Source: Aquimarina algiphila (GTDB taxonomy: Bacteria > Bacteroidota > Bacteroidia > Flavobacteriales > Flavobacteriaceae). Taken from it: a stretch of DNA of 64,000 nt. Of this stretch, positions 45,423 to 53,871 are shown piece by piece. The DNA lies in contig NZ_VLNR01000012.1 of assembly GCF_007489275.1 (NCBI RefSeq), positions 1 to 64,000 on the forward strand, written 5' to 3'. The position numbers and the translations under genes are program-made. Below the pieces are notes generated by a model that did not search any database, was not told where the DNA came from, and saw only the letters and a program-made list of their open reading frames with translations. Numbering within the stretch: the stretch's first letter is position 1; the number at the start of each line of letters is the position of its first letter.

Positions 45423-45553
45423 TTTAATAAGTCCAATAATGGGGTATTCGATAACTTATAAACTATTTGTGGTTCTTATCAACAATCCATTTACTATCCC
45501 TTCTGAAATCAATATTTTTAGGAAAACAGACATTGAACTTTTAAATATTGACT

Positions 45554-46684
45554 ATGAATCGAATACTTTTTTTGATTTTAATACTAGCTTTCATAAGTTG
45601 TAATAAAGATGCTGAAAATCAGAAGAAATTATCAGACGATAAAGCAGCTCAAAATCAGCAAGAACATCCAATTCAAAAACCTTTGCAACTTACATTAGCC
45701 AATGCTAATTCGTTGGCAGAATTACCATTAGCGTGTTTACAAATTGAATATCCTAACAAGCTTAATCAAACACTGGGAGGAAAAGAAAATATTGGAGAGC
45801 CTAAAGAATTGCATCCTACATTTTATGGTTGCTTTGACTGGCATTCTTCTGTTCATGGTCATTGGTCATTGGTGAAGCTTTTAAAAACCTTTCCCGACCT
45901 CGAAAAAAGAGAAGAAGCTATAAACAAATTGCGCCAAAATATTTCAAAAAATAATATAGCAATAGAAGTTAAATATTTTGAAGAGAAACATAATAAATCT
46001 TATGAGAGAACTTATGGTTGGGCTTGGTTGCTTAAACTAGCAGAAGAATTGCATACCTGGGATGATCCAATAGCAAGGGAGTTGGAGGAAAATTTAGAAC
46101 CTTTAACAATTATGATTGTTCAAAAATACATTGATTTCTTGCCAAAACTTAATTATCCTATTAGAGTGGGAGAGCATACCAATACAGCATTCGGATTATC
46201 ATTTGCTTGGGACTATGCGAATACGGTTAATCATCAAAAATTAAAGGAAAGTATTGAAGGTAAAGCAAAGGAGTTCTATCAGAATGATCAGAACTGCCCT
46301 ATCGGATGGGAACCAAGTGGCTATGATTTTTTGTCTCCTTGTTTTGAAGAAATTGACCTAATGAGAAGAATACTTAATAAAAAAGAATTTGATCATTGGA
46401 TTTCTGCTTTCATGCCTCAACTAAAAAATAAAAACTACACAATAGAAGTGGGTAAAGTATCTGATCGTACTGATGGTAAACTAGTACATTTAGATGGGCT
46501 CAATTTTAGTAGAGCCTGGGTGCTATATGGATTAGCAAAACAATACGAGGACTATGCGCATCTTTTTTCGGTAGCAAATACGCACATCAACTATTCATTA
46601 CCCAATCTGGTTGGAGATAGTTATGAAGGAGGGCATTGGTTAGGGTCATTTGCGATATACACCTTAGATATAAATACAAAATAA
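45554..46684 (+). CDS. DUF2891 lipoprotein
   Basis: The ATG at 45554 is preferred over the in-frame TTG at 45548. It gives a 376-residue protein with a lipoprotein signal ending AFISC. The DUF2891 body is clear: HPTFYGCFDWHSSVHGHWSLVKLL in pieces (FYGCFDWHSSVHGHW), ERTYGWAWLLKLAEEL, GEHTNTAFGL and EPSGYDFLSPC. The family looks like an alpha/alpha-barrel enzyme, but no reaction is known to me. It is 22 bases ahead of the Nramp-like gene and heads the oxoprolinase cluster. Confidence 0.85.
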   Translation: MNRILFLILILAFISCNKDAENQKKLSDDKAAQNQQEHPIQKPLQLTLANANSLAELPLACLQIEYPNKLNQTLGGKENIGEPKELHPTFYGCFDWHSSVHGHWSLVKLLKTFPDLEKREEAINKLRQNISKNNIAIEVKYFEEKHNKSYERTYGWAWLLKLAEELHTWDDPIARELEENLEPLTIMIVQKYIDFLPKLNYPIRVGEHTNTAFGLSFAWDYANTVNHQKLKESIEGKAKEFYQNDQNCPIGWEPSGYDFLSPCFEEIDLMRRILNKKEFDHWISAFMPQLKNKNYTIEVGKVSDRTDGKLVHLDGLNFSRAWVLYGLAKQYEDYAHLFSVANTHINYSLPNLVGDSYEGGHWLGSFAIYTLDINTK

Positions 46685-46706
46685 ATGATTAAAAATAGGT
46701 GAACGC

Positions 46707-47927
46707 ATGAAAAAGTGGTTTTCTAATATTGGTCCGGGGACTTTGGTTACAGCAGCATTTATTGGTCCGGGTACAGTCACAGTATGCACAATAGCAGGAG
46801 TGAAGTTTGGGTATACATTATTATGGGCTTTGGGACTTTCTATTATAGCTTGTATGGTATTGCAAGAAATGGCAGCAAGGCTAGGTGTGGTAACTCAAAA
46901 TGGACTTAGTGAAGTGCTTAAATCTCAGTTTGATAATAAAATTGTAAAATCAATACTTCTGGGTATTATTATTTCTGCAATTTTTATTGGTAATGCTGCC
47001 TATGAAGCAGGCAATATAAGTGGTGGTGTCTTAGGGTTATCAACAATCATTGAATCGCCAAATATAAGCTTGGGAGGGTTCGCTTTTAACTATTTGAGTT
47101 GGATAATTGGAGTATTGGCATTTGTGGTTTTGTACATAGGTAATTATAAAATACTAGAAAGAAGTTTGATAGTGTTAGTACTTTTTATGAGTTTGGCTTT
47201 TATTATTACTGCTATTGTGACCAAACCAGATATTTCTTTAGTTGTTAAAGGGTTTGTTCCCGATTTTTCTTCAGAAAAACTATTTACAGTTATTGGGTTA
47301 GTGGGTACTACAGTCGTTCCTTATAATCTGTTTCTTCATGCTTCAGTGGTAAAAGAAAAATGGAATACTCCAGAAGAACTACCATTAGCAAGAAAAGATA
47401 CCATTATTGCTATTTCGGCTGGTGGGTTAGTGTCTATGGCTATTATTATTGCGGGTGCTGCAATACTTAGTAACGAAGTAAATAATGCAGCTGATTTAGC
47501 AAAAAGTCTGGAACCTGTTTTTGGACCTGCAGCAAAATATGTACTTTCTTTAGGGCTTTTTGCAGCAGGAATTACCTCGGCTATAACTGCTCCTTTAGCA
47601 GCTGCATATGTAGTAAAAGGATGTTTAGGATGGCAAGGAGGATTAAAGAGTAAACAATTTAGATCAGTTTGGATGTTTATACTTTTTCTTGGTGTAGTAT
47701 TTTCATCTCTAGGGATAAAACCAATTAAGATTATACAATTTGCACAAGTAGCAAACGGACTCCTTTTACCTGTAATTGCAGGCTTCCTTTTATGGGTTAT
47801 GAACAAGAAAAATATTTTAGGAAAATACACTAATTCTAAGGTGCAAAATGCTATTGGTTTTTTGATTGTATTGATTGCCGCTTTTTTAGGATGTAGAAGT
47901 ATTTGGAAGGTAGTAATTAATTTGTAG
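46707..47927 (+). CDS. Nramp-family transporter homolog lacking the metal-binding residues
   Basis: This 406-residue membrane protein has about eleven helices and the Nramp fold. The metal-site motif in helix 1, normally DPGN, reads GPGT (20-23). The helix 6 motif, normally MPHN, reads VPYN (204-207), so the ligands Asp, Asn and Met are all lost. The next helix-6 residues (LFLHAS) are conserved. It lies between DUF2891 and pxpA with short gaps. It probably moves a non-transition-metal substrate, possibly 5-oxoproline or a related amide, given its neighbours. Divalent metal transport is unlikely; the substrate is inference. Confidence 0.85.
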   Translation: MKKWFSNIGPGTLVTAAFIGPGTVTVCTIAGVKFGYTLLWALGLSIIACMVLQEMAARLGVVTQNGLSEVLKSQFDNKIVKSILLGIIISAIFIGNAAYEAGNISGGVLGLSTIIESPNISLGGFAFNYLSWIIGVLAFVVLYIGNYKILERSLIVLVLFMSLAFIITAIVTKPDISLVVKGFVPDFSSEKLFTVIGLVGTTVVPYNLFLHASVVKEKWNTPEELPLARKDTIIAISAGGLVSMAIIIAGAAILSNEVNNAADLAKSLEPVFGPAAKYVLSLGLFAAGITSAITAPLAAAYVVKGCLGWQGGLKSKQFRSVWMFILFLGVVFSSLGIKPIKIIQFAQVANGLLLPVIAGFLLWVMNKKNILGKYTNSKVQNAIGFLIVLIAAFLGCRSIWKVVINL

Positions 47928-47953
47928 GATTTATTTTTATTTTTTGTAGGAAT

Positions 47954-48685
47954 ATGAAAGAAATAATTTTTAATGCAGATGTTGGAGAAGGAGCTGGTTT
48001 TGATGCTCTGATAATGCCATTTATATCTTGGTGTAATATTGCATGTGGGAGTCATGCAGGTGATCAAGAAGAGATCCAGAAAACTATCCGGTTAGCAAGT
48101 GCACATAAAGTAAAGATTGGAGCACATCCATCATATCCCGATCGAGAAAATTTTGGAAGAGTTAAGATGGCCTTGGCATATGATGATTTAGTGAAAACAA
48201 TTGTTGCTCAAATAGAAGAAGTTAAATTTTACGTTGACAAAAAAGGAGAGGAGTTGCATCATGTAAAGCCACATGGAGCGCTCTATAATGAAGTAGTCAA
48301 AAATGAAGAGGTAGCTTCTGCAGTACTTGAAGCAATAAATAATATCGATAAAAGTTTATTTATAATAACGTCAAAAAATTCTAAATTATCGTATCTTGTG
48401 AAAGATAAATTTAGATTAAAATTTGAAGTTTTTGCAGATCGAAATTATAATGACGATTTGACTTTGGTTTCTCGTTCAGAAAATGAAGCTGTTCTTACAG
48501 ATGTAAAACAAGTTTTTGAACATGTAAAAAGAATGGTTTTAGAAGATAAGGTGAAAACGAAAAAAGGAGAGGAGTTACCAATTTTTTTTGATACAATTTG
48601 TGTACATGGAGATAATCCAAAATCGGTTGATATTTTAAAATATTTACATCAGGAATTTTTGAAATTGAACATAAGTATTGGATAA
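47954..48685 (+). CDS. pxpA: 5-oxoprolinase subunit PxpA (LamB/YcsF family)
   Basis: This 243-residue cytosolic protein has the family start NADVGEGAGFDALIMP and WCNIACGSHAGD, then IGAHPSYPDRENFGR and VKPHGALYN. It is the subunit that, with PxpB and PxpC, opens 5-oxoproline to glutamate using ATP in the prokaryotic oxoprolinase system. The histidine and aspartate residues (GSHAGD, HPSYPD, HVKPHGALYN) are the likely metal or substrate site. It follows the transporter by 26 bases. Confidence 0.93.
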   Translation: MKEIIFNADVGEGAGFDALIMPFISWCNIACGSHAGDQEEIQKTIRLASAHKVKIGAHPSYPDRENFGRVKMALAYDDLVKTIVAQIEEVKFYVDKKGEELHHVKPHGALYNEVVKNEEVASAVLEAINNIDKSLFIITSKNSKLSYLVKDKFRLKFEVFADRNYNDDLTLVSRSENEAVLTDVKQVFEHVKRMVLEDKVKTKKGEELPIFFDTICVHGDNPKSVDILKYLHQEFLKLNISIG

Positions 48686-48689
48686 ATTC

Positions 48690-49415
48690 ATGAGTTACGA
48701 ATTAAGATATTGGCAGTATTCTGAAAAGGCTATTTTAATCGAATGGCCTTCAGTAATTGACAAAAATGTCCTTTATGACCTTCTTTTTTATAAAAAATCA
48801 ATTGAATCTTTTTATGGTAAACTAATTGTTGAGGTAATTTCTGGATATAACTCGTTGTTAATTTACTATGTGTCTACTATATGGAAATTCTATGATACCG
48901 TTTTTGAACTAAAAACCTTGTATTCATCTAATGTGTTACCAGGACAACAAGAAAATCGACTGTGGAAAATCCCAGTGTGTTATTCCCCTGCTCTGGCACC
49001 TGATTTGAACACGTTTGCAAAAAATAAATCATTGTCTGTAGATGAAATAATTGCGTTGCATACTGCTCCTCGTTATACTATTTTCTTTATAGGTTTTTTA
49101 CCTGGATTTTTATATTTGGGTGGTCTTGATTCAAAGCTTCATTTGCCTCGAAAAAATACACCCTCTTTAGAGGTGAAAAAAGGATCTGTAGCTATAGGTG
49201 GAAATCAAACCGGAATTTATCCGGTTACAAGTCCCGGTGGTTGGCATGTAATTGGTATGTGTCCTCTTGATTTTTTTAATCCAAATACTAAAGAGTTTAC
49301 TGTTTTTGAACCTGGAGATACTATTCAGTTTATGTCGATAAAAGAATATGAATATAACGATATCAGATCAAAGTGTGAAAAAGATAGTTTCTTATTTAAA
49401 CCGATCACGATATGA
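48690..49415 (+). CDS. pxpB: 5-oxoprolinase subunit PxpB (KipI family)
   Basis: The ATG at 48690 is preferred over the in-frame TTG at 48678 inside pxpA, giving 241 residues. Family motifs are seen: HTAPRYTIFFIGFLPGFLYLGGLD cited by its FIGFLPGF core, then KKGSVAIGGNQTGIYPV and SPGGWHVIG. KipI in Bacillus inhibits a sporulation kinase, but in this gene set the oxoprolinase role is the likely one. It starts 4 bases after pxpA ends and overlaps pxpC by 4 bases. Confidence 0.93.
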   Translation: MSYELRYWQYSEKAILIEWPSVIDKNVLYDLLFYKKSIESFYGKLIVEVISGYNSLLIYYVSTIWKFYDTVFELKTLYSSNVLPGQQENRLWKIPVCYSPALAPDLNTFAKNKSLSVDEIIALHTAPRYTIFFIGFLPGFLYLGGLDSKLHLPRKNTPSLEVKKGSVAIGGNQTGIYPVTSPGGWHVIGMCPLDFFNPNTKEFTVFEPGDTIQFMSIKEYEYNDIRSKCEKDSFLFKPITI

Positions 49416-50263
49416 CTGGAGGAGTTAAAATTCTTAAAGCAGGTTTTTTTACCACTATTCAGGATGGAGGTCGTTTTGGGTTTTCAAAATATGGTGTTCC
49501 CAGAAGTGGAGCTATGGATAAATTATCATATGGATTAGCAAATTTATTGTTGGGGAATGATAAAAATTCGGCATGTATAGAATGGACTTTCCAACCTCCA
49601 GTTTTACATTTTTTTGAAAATACAGAAATTGTTTTAACAGGGGCTGAAGCGGATGCCTTTTTAAATGATCTGAAAATTGATATGTATAAAAAAATTCGTA
49701 TTGTTAAAGATGATATTTTAAAATTTAAATCATGTAGGAAAGGTGTGTATGGTTATGTAGGAATACGTAAAGGTTTTTCTACTTCACTTATCTTAAAAAG
49801 TAGATCTTTTTATAAATCAATTACCTCTGATTATCGATTAGAAAATGATGCTGTTTTACCATATGAAATGAGCAATATTTTTGATCGTCAATTGTCTACT
49901 ATTTCCATTCCAATATTGTTCGATAGTACCCAAAAATTAGAAGTGTATAAGGGACCAGAATTTGATCATTTATCAAAAGATCAACAGTCGTTTTTATTTG
50001 ATAATTCGTTTACCATTTCGAATACAATAAATAGAATGGCAATTCAATTAGAAGAGAAATTATATAACGATTTACCATCGATGTTAACTTCTCCGGTTTT
50101 ACCAGGTACAGTTCAATTGACTCCATCGGGGACTTTGATAATTTTGATGAGAGATTGTCAAACCACAGGAGGATATCCAAGAGTTTTACAATTAAGTGAA
50201 ATGTCAATCAATAGCATTGCACAAAAAAGAATGAAAGAAAGATGTAGTTTTAAGTTGATATAA
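49412..50263 (+). CDS. pxpC: 5-oxoprolinase subunit PxpC (KipA / biotin-dependent carboxyltransferase family)
   Basis: This 283-residue protein starts with ILKAGFFTTIQDGGRFGFSKYGVPRSGAMD, cited by its QDGGRFGF and GVPRSGAMD parts, and continues with NTEIVLTGAEADAF and RVLQLSEMSINSIAQ. It lacks a biotin-carrier domain, as expected for PxpC. The stop/start overlap with pxpB (ATGA) indicates coupled translation. The C-terminus is slightly short of some relatives. It ends the cluster. Confidence 0.92.
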   Translation: MTGGVKILKAGFFTTIQDGGRFGFSKYGVPRSGAMDKLSYGLANLLLGNDKNSACIEWTFQPPVLHFFENTEIVLTGAEADAFLNDLKIDMYKKIRIVKDDILKFKSCRKGVYGYVGIRKGFSTSLILKSRSFYKSITSDYRLENDAVLPYEMSNIFDRQLSTISIPILFDSTQKLEVYKGPEFDHLSKDQQSFLFDNSFTISNTINRMAIQLEEKLYNDLPSMLTSPVLPGTVQLTPSGTLIILMRDCQTTGGYPRVLQLSEMSINSIAQKRMKERCSFKLI

Positions 50264-50296
50264 CAATACCGTTAAGTATGATAAAATCAAAATTGT

Positions 50297-50341
50297 CATA
50301 CTGAGCCCTTCGACAAGCTCAGGACAGGCATTGTCGAAGTG
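50297..50341. repeat. Intergenic repeat with CTTCGACAA/TTGTCGAAG hairpin
   Basis: CTTCGACAA (50308-50316) pairs with TTGTCGAAG (50331-50339), inside a CTGAGCCCTTCGACAAGCTC block that resembles a dispersed repeat seen between genes in many Bacteroidota. It lies 34 bases after pxpC. The 660-base gap 50264-50923 holds this, the repeat at 50431 and the GGGG-N5-CCCC pair. Confidence 0.6.
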
Positions 50342-50430
50342 TAGTTTCAGAGTGATAATGTAATTTTTTCATCTATTATTTGCCTATATATTTAATTAGT
50401 TGTTTTTAGTATGATGAACGAGTATTCATT

Positions 50431-50533
50431 GTTTTTTGTCATTCCAGCGTAGGCTGGAATCAATTTTTGGTAGTACACGTATTAAGTAGATTCCATTTTT
50501 CAACGGAATGAAAAATCAACTTATTTCTATATT
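50431..50533. repeat. MITE/REP-like repeat, copy 1
   Basis: It begins TTTTGTCATTCCAGCG, carries the hairpin CCAGCGTAGGCTGG and a second hairpin ending CAACGGAATGA, then TCAACTTATTTCTATATT. The outer ends (GTCATTCC and GGAATGA) are inverted repeats. A near-copy is at 52851-52955 with small differences at paired positions, so the hairpins appear to be kept. It has no coding capacity. Confidence 0.8.
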
Positions 50534-50719
50534 AATGAAATTCGTTTTTTTTAAATCTTATTTAACTGAGAATTAAATGTTGTAAGTTATACTAATTCAA
50601 CAGAGTCCTATTTTACGCCTCAATCCTTGAGGGATTTCTTATTGTTCGACCTACTGTATAGTCCATAATCTTTCTATAGGTAACACATTTGTATAATCAA
50701 AAACCATAAGAATGAAACA

Positions 50720-50757
50720 GGGGAAATGCCCCTTTTTGCTATGGGGGGAAAATCCCC
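50720..50757. promoter_or_regulatory. Paired GGGG-N5-CCCC palindromes
   Basis: GGGGAAATGCCCC (50720-50732) and GGGGAAAATCCCC (50745-50757) are 13-base palindromes whose starts are 25 bases apart. The first is followed by a T run and could instead be a weak terminator. They lie upstream of the signalling module beginning at 50924 and look like a tandem operator for a dimeric regulator. Which regulator is unknown. Confidence 0.5.
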
Positions 50758-50923
50758 TATGTTCTTTTTTTATGGTATTGTGTTTAATGTGTTAAGGTAT
50801 TGTAATCCAGTTTTTTAATAGTGGTTGGTCTTCTTTTGGTTTTGTGGTTGATGGTATGTTGTATTTGCTTTGCACCAGGTTTTTTGGATATATTAGCATC
50901 AGTTAACCTAAATAAAAAAAGTT

Positions 50924-51319
50924 ATGGGAAAAAAAAGACCCGAAAAATGTATTAGTATAGAAGAAGCAAAAGATCTTCAAAAAACATGGTGTGATACCAG
51001 AACACCAGAAATCGATAAGTGTCTTGGATTTGAAGATACACGAGAATTTTGGTGGAGTGTTGAGGAATTAGAGAAATATCTTAAATACGTAAAAAAACAA
51101 TCTAAAAAACAAGGGATCTGTAATCCGGGGATTAGAATGTATTTTGGAGCTTATCCTAAAGAACAATGTAAAATGGATAGAGGATATGCTACTGTATTTT
51201 TAGCACCTACGGGAGCACCTGCTGGTGAAATGGGTAAAGGAGGAGATCACGCACAAAATAATTATAATTTGGAACCTTATAATAGCGGGTCAAGTGGTAT
51301 TCCTCCTGTGGCTTTTTGA
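50924..51319 (+). CDS. Hypothetical cysteine-containing protein, first gene of a signalling module
   Basis: This 131-residue protein has no signal or membrane segment. It has five cysteines (9, 23, 33, 66, 82), a WWSVEELEKYLKYVKKQSK helix, and a Gly/Asn/Pro-rich tail ending NSGSSGIPPVAF. It is probably soluble and cytosolic. It is 3 bases from the membrane protein gene and is co-transcribed with it and the kinase. I do not recognise a family. It may be the output or sensor input of the two-component pair, by position only. Confidence 0.7.
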   Translation: MGKKRPEKCISIEEAKDLQKTWCDTRTPEIDKCLGFEDTREFWWSVEELEKYLKYVKKQSKKQGICNPGIRMYFGAYPKEQCKMDRGYATVFLAPTGAPAGEMGKGGDHAQNNYNLEPYNSGSSGIPPVAF

Positions 51320-51322
51320 TAT

Positions 51323-52012
51323 ATGATATTTTTATTTTCATATTTGCTATTTGAACTAATAGCTGCATTATCTGGTAGTTATTACGTAAAAAAATACCGA
51401 GAGGATACAGCTTCTCGGTATTTTGTTTATTTCTTATGGTTTACATTTTTAATCGAGTTTTTTGGAACCTTACCAGGGCTTATTTATTATGCTGATATGT
51501 TTCCATCACTAAAAGGTACTTTTTTAGAAAAAAACCATTGGCTGCAAAATATTTATTTAATAATTAATTTTTCGTTCTATGTTTTATACTTAAGTTATCA
51601 TTATAAAACTTATAAATTCAAGTTTTTTATGAGAACGCTTGTAAGTCTTTTCGTTACAGGTGCCATTCTTAACTTGATCTTTTCTAATGTTTATTTTAAT
51701 GCTATTGCATCATTTACATATATAATAGGGACCGTTTTAATTTTAATCGGTGGTTTTTTGTACTTGTATGAAATGCTTCAGAGTGATAAAATATTAACTT
51801 TTTATAAAACAATATCATTTTATATAACAATTGGCGCGATGGGTTTTCATTTAATAGCAACGCCAATATTCATTTATAGTAGGTTTTATAGTCAAGAAAG
51901 TCCAGATTTTATAAATATTCGCATGATAATTTTAAATACTGCAATCTTTTTTCTTTATACTTGCTATACCATAGGTTTTATAGTATGCTTGAAAAAGAAC
52001 AAATCTTATTAA
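51323..52012 (+). CDS. Multi-helix membrane protein of unknown function
   Basis: This 229-residue protein has about seven hydrophobic segments with short loops (for example LLFELIAALSGSYYV, YFLWFTFLIEFFGTL, LIINFSFYVLYLSYH, FLYTCYTIGFIVCL). It has no catalytic motif. Its last 28 bases overlap the histidine kinase start, so the two are probably translated together. It could be the sensing membrane part of that kinase, which itself has only one helix. No family is recognised. Confidence 0.75.
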   Translation: MIFLFSYLLFELIAALSGSYYVKKYREDTASRYFVYFLWFTFLIEFFGTLPGLIYYADMFPSLKGTFLEKNHWLQNIYLIINFSFYVLYLSYHYKTYKFKFFMRTLVSLFVTGAILNLIFSNVYFNAIASFTYIIGTVLILIGGFLYLYEMLQSDKILTFYKTISFYITIGAMGFHLIATPIFIYSRFYSQESPDFINIRMIILNTAIFFLYTCYTIGFIVCLKKNKSY

Positions 52013-52767
52013 TAGTTTATTTTACCGTAATTATTCTTTTTTTTATAATATTCGGTATTATCTTTTTTGTTGCTTTTCAACGACGAAAAAATAAATTACT
52101 TCTAGAGAGGTTAAGGGCAGAACAACGTTTTGAAGATGAGATTTTTAAATCTCGTATAGAAATACAAGAGCAGGCTCTTAAAAATGTAAGTTGGGAGTTA
52201 CATGATAATATCGGTCAGTTATTATCTACTGCGGTCATGCAAATCAATATTATGGGTACTACCATTGATGCTCAGTCTTCAGATTCTCTGCAGGATGTTC
52301 GTAAACTGGTAGGAGATAGTCTCCAGGAAATCCGAAATTTATCCAAAACCTTAAATCATGAAGTGATTGAGAATGTGGGATTAGAGAAATCCATTCGGGT
52401 AGAACTAAAACGTTTTGAAAAACTTAATTTTTTAACACCTACACTAACGATAAAAGGTGAAGAGGGGTATATTGATCCCAAAGATGAGATTATCTTATAT
52501 CGCATTATTCAAGAATTTTTCTCTAATACCATTAAACATGCAGAAGCATCTAATCTCAATGTAGAACTGGAGTATACAGCAGAAGCACTTCGTATTAAAA
52601 TACAAGATGATGGGGTTGGTTTTGATATGAAATCTGTACAGGCAAACTCAGGATTATTAAATATGAAAAGTCGGGCTTCATTGGTCAAAGCAAAACTGGA
52701 CTATAAATCTTCTCCAGGAAAAGGTGTCTTACTTACCTTGTCATATCCTATGCTAGATAGAAATTGA
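51985..52767 (+). CDS. Sensor histidine kinase (HisKA_3 / NarX-DegS type)
   Basis: The ATG at 51985 is chosen over an in-frame TTG at 51961; it gives 260 residues. One helix (about 6-28) is followed by a coiled region, a dimerisation/phospho-acceptor block with SWELHDNIGQLLSTA, and a HATPase domain with IIQEFFSNTIKHAEA and DDGVGFD. There is no sensor domain, so the upstream multi-helix protein may sense for it. The cognate regulator follows, separated by a 236-base gap containing a MITE-like repeat. Confidence 0.88.
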   Translation: MLEKEQILLIVYFTVIILFFIIFGIIFFVAFQRRKNKLLLERLRAEQRFEDEIFKSRIEIQEQALKNVSWELHDNIGQLLSTAVMQINIMGTTIDAQSSDSLQDVRKLVGDSLQEIRNLSKTLNHEVIENVGLEKSIRVELKRFEKLNFLTPTLTIKGEEGYIDPKDEIILYRIIQEFFSNTIKHAEASNLNVELEYTAEALRIKIQDDGVGFDMKSVQANSGLLNMKSRASLVKAKLDYKSSPGKGVLLTLSYPMLDRN

Positions 52768-52850
52768 TTTAATACATTTGTAGTATTGAGAATTGTTTTC
52801 TCAATATAGATGGCTATATAATTTAAACCTGGTTTAATGGTATAAATAAT

Positions 52851-52955
52851 GTGTTTTGTCATCCCAGTGTAGACTGGGATCTATTTAGGCGTAGTGCCAT
52901 TAATATATGGATTCCGTTCTTCAACGGAATGACAAATCAACTCATTTCTATATTG
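52851..52955. repeat. MITE/REP-like repeat, copy 2
   Basis: It starts TTTTGTCATCCCAGTG, has the hairpin CCCAGTGTAGACTGGG and a second with TTCCGTTCTTCAACGGAA, and ends ATGACAAATCAACTCATTTCTATATT in pieces (GGAATGACAAA, ATTTCTATATT). It is a near-copy of 50431-50533 and sits between the kinase and regulator genes, splitting what is normally a contiguous pair. Confidence 0.8.
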
Positions 52956-53003
52956 TATAACTTTTTGTCATGTATTTAAAAATGATTATTAAAATGTAAA
53001 CTT

Positions 53004-53651
53004 GTGAAAAAAAAGACCATAGTAATTGTTGATGATCATCTTTTATTCGCGCAGTCGCTAGAAAGTTTGATTTCTAAGCTTGAAGCATATGAGGTATTAG
53101 CGATTCTAAAGAACGGCAAAGAACTTACACAATATTATCTTCATAAAAGAAAAACACCAGACCTTATTCTTTTAGATGTAAAAATGCCAGTTATGGATGG
53201 TGTGCAAACCATGCAATGGCTTAAGGAAAATAAACCAGATCAAAAAGTATTGGCTTTGACCATGGAAGATGATGAAGAAACCATTATCAAAATGCTTAGA
53301 GCTGGAGCAAAAGGATATTTGCTTAAAGATATTCATCCAGAGAATTTTGAGTTCGCAATGAAGATGGTAATAGAACAAGGGTTCTATTATTCAGGTAAAA
53401 TAGAAAGTGCATTAAGAAATTCTGAAGGTGTTGATACTAGTAAAAACCTACAAGATAAATTAACAGACAAAGAAAGAGTCTTTTTAAAATTCGCTTGTTC
53501 AGAACTTACCTATAGGGATATTGCTGGAGAAATGAACCTAAGTCCAAAAACAATAGAAAATTATAGAGAAACTGTTTTTAGAAAGCTAGAAGTGAAAACA
53601 AGAGTAGGGTTGGTGATTTATTGTATGAAAAACAAATTATTTAAAATCTAG
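53004..53651 (+). CDS. LuxR-type response regulator
   Basis: The start is a GTG at 53004; no in-frame ATG gives an intact receiver domain. The 215-residue protein has a receiver domain (VIVDDHLLFAQS, phospho-acceptor LILLDVKMPVMDG, LLKDIHPENF) and a C-terminal HTH (LTDKERVFLKFACSELTYRDIAGEMNLSPKTIENYR, cited by its LTYRDIAGEMNLS and KTIENYR parts). It is the partner of the kinase upstream. The paired GGGG-N5-CCCC palindromes at 50720 are a candidate binding site, unproven. Confidence 0.9.
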   Translation: MKKKTIVIVDDHLLFAQSLESLISKLEAYEVLAILKNGKELTQYYLHKRKTPDLILLDVKMPVMDGVQTMQWLKENKPDQKVLALTMEDDEETIIKMLRAGAKGYLLKDIHPENFEFAMKMVIEQGFYYSGKIESALRNSEGVDTSKNLQDKLTDKERVFLKFACSELTYRDIAGEMNLSPKTIENYRETVFRKLEVKTRVGLVIYCMKNKLFKI

Positions 53652-53710
53652 TGAAACGCTAAATTTTCAAAAGTTTACATATAAAAATATAGGACAATAG
53701 AATATTTTGC

Positions 53711-53718
53711 TATATTTG
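53711..53718 (+). promoter_or_regulatory. ilvD: -7 promoter element of the ilv leader
   Basis: TATATTTG is an exact match to the Bacteroidota -7 consensus TAnnTTTG. No good TTTG -33 lies 19-21 bases upstream. Transcription would start near 53725, so the first leader peptide (ATG 53728) would have almost no 5' untranslated region. The 591-base region 53652-54242 holds the two leaders and two terminators. Confidence 0.6.
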
Positions 53719-53727
53719 ACCATATAA

Positions 53728-53790
53728 ATGGGTATAAAAAATATAAATATCAACGCGGTCATTAGTATTGAGGTAATTATTTTACCTTGA
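53728..53790 (+). CDS. ilv leader peptide 1
   Basis: The 20-codon frame encodes MGIKNININAV then ISIEVIILP, with seven isoleucines, two valines and one leucine, and ends CCT TGA. Such density of the operon's end-product amino acids is the hallmark of an attenuation leader. A hairpin AGGTAA/TTACCT (53771-53787) lies inside its end. The stop is followed by AAGGGAT (53792-53798), which can pair with ATCCCTT of terminator 1 as an antiterminator. Confidence 0.8.
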   Translation: MGIKNININAVISIEVIILP

Positions 53791-53820
53791 TAAGGGATCA
53801 TATTTGATATTCAAAATATA

Positions 53821-53855
53821 AAAAATCCCTTTACCTCAGTAAAGGGATTTTTTTT
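53821..53855 (+). terminator. Attenuator terminator 1 of the ilv operon
   Basis: A 14-bp stem, AAAAATCCCTTTAC (53821-53834) with GTAAAGGGATTTTT (53839-53852), around a CTCA loop and followed by further Ts. The ATCCCTT (53825-53831) of its left arm is complementary to AAGGGAT just after leader 1, so the two foldings exclude each other. Stalling on Ile or Val codons would favour one of them. Confidence 0.85.
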
Positions 53856-53871
53856 GAACCAAATTTAAAAA

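Noticed and set aside
47336..48067. 243-codon minus-strand frame
   Set aside because: It lies antisense across the Nramp-like gene and pxpA; its sequence is low-complexity and unlike a protein family, while both sense genes are clear.
50720..50738. First GGGG-N5-CCCC as terminator of pxpC
   Set aside because: It is about 450 bases after pxpC, and a second similar palindrome without a T run follows, which favours an operator pair; not excluded.
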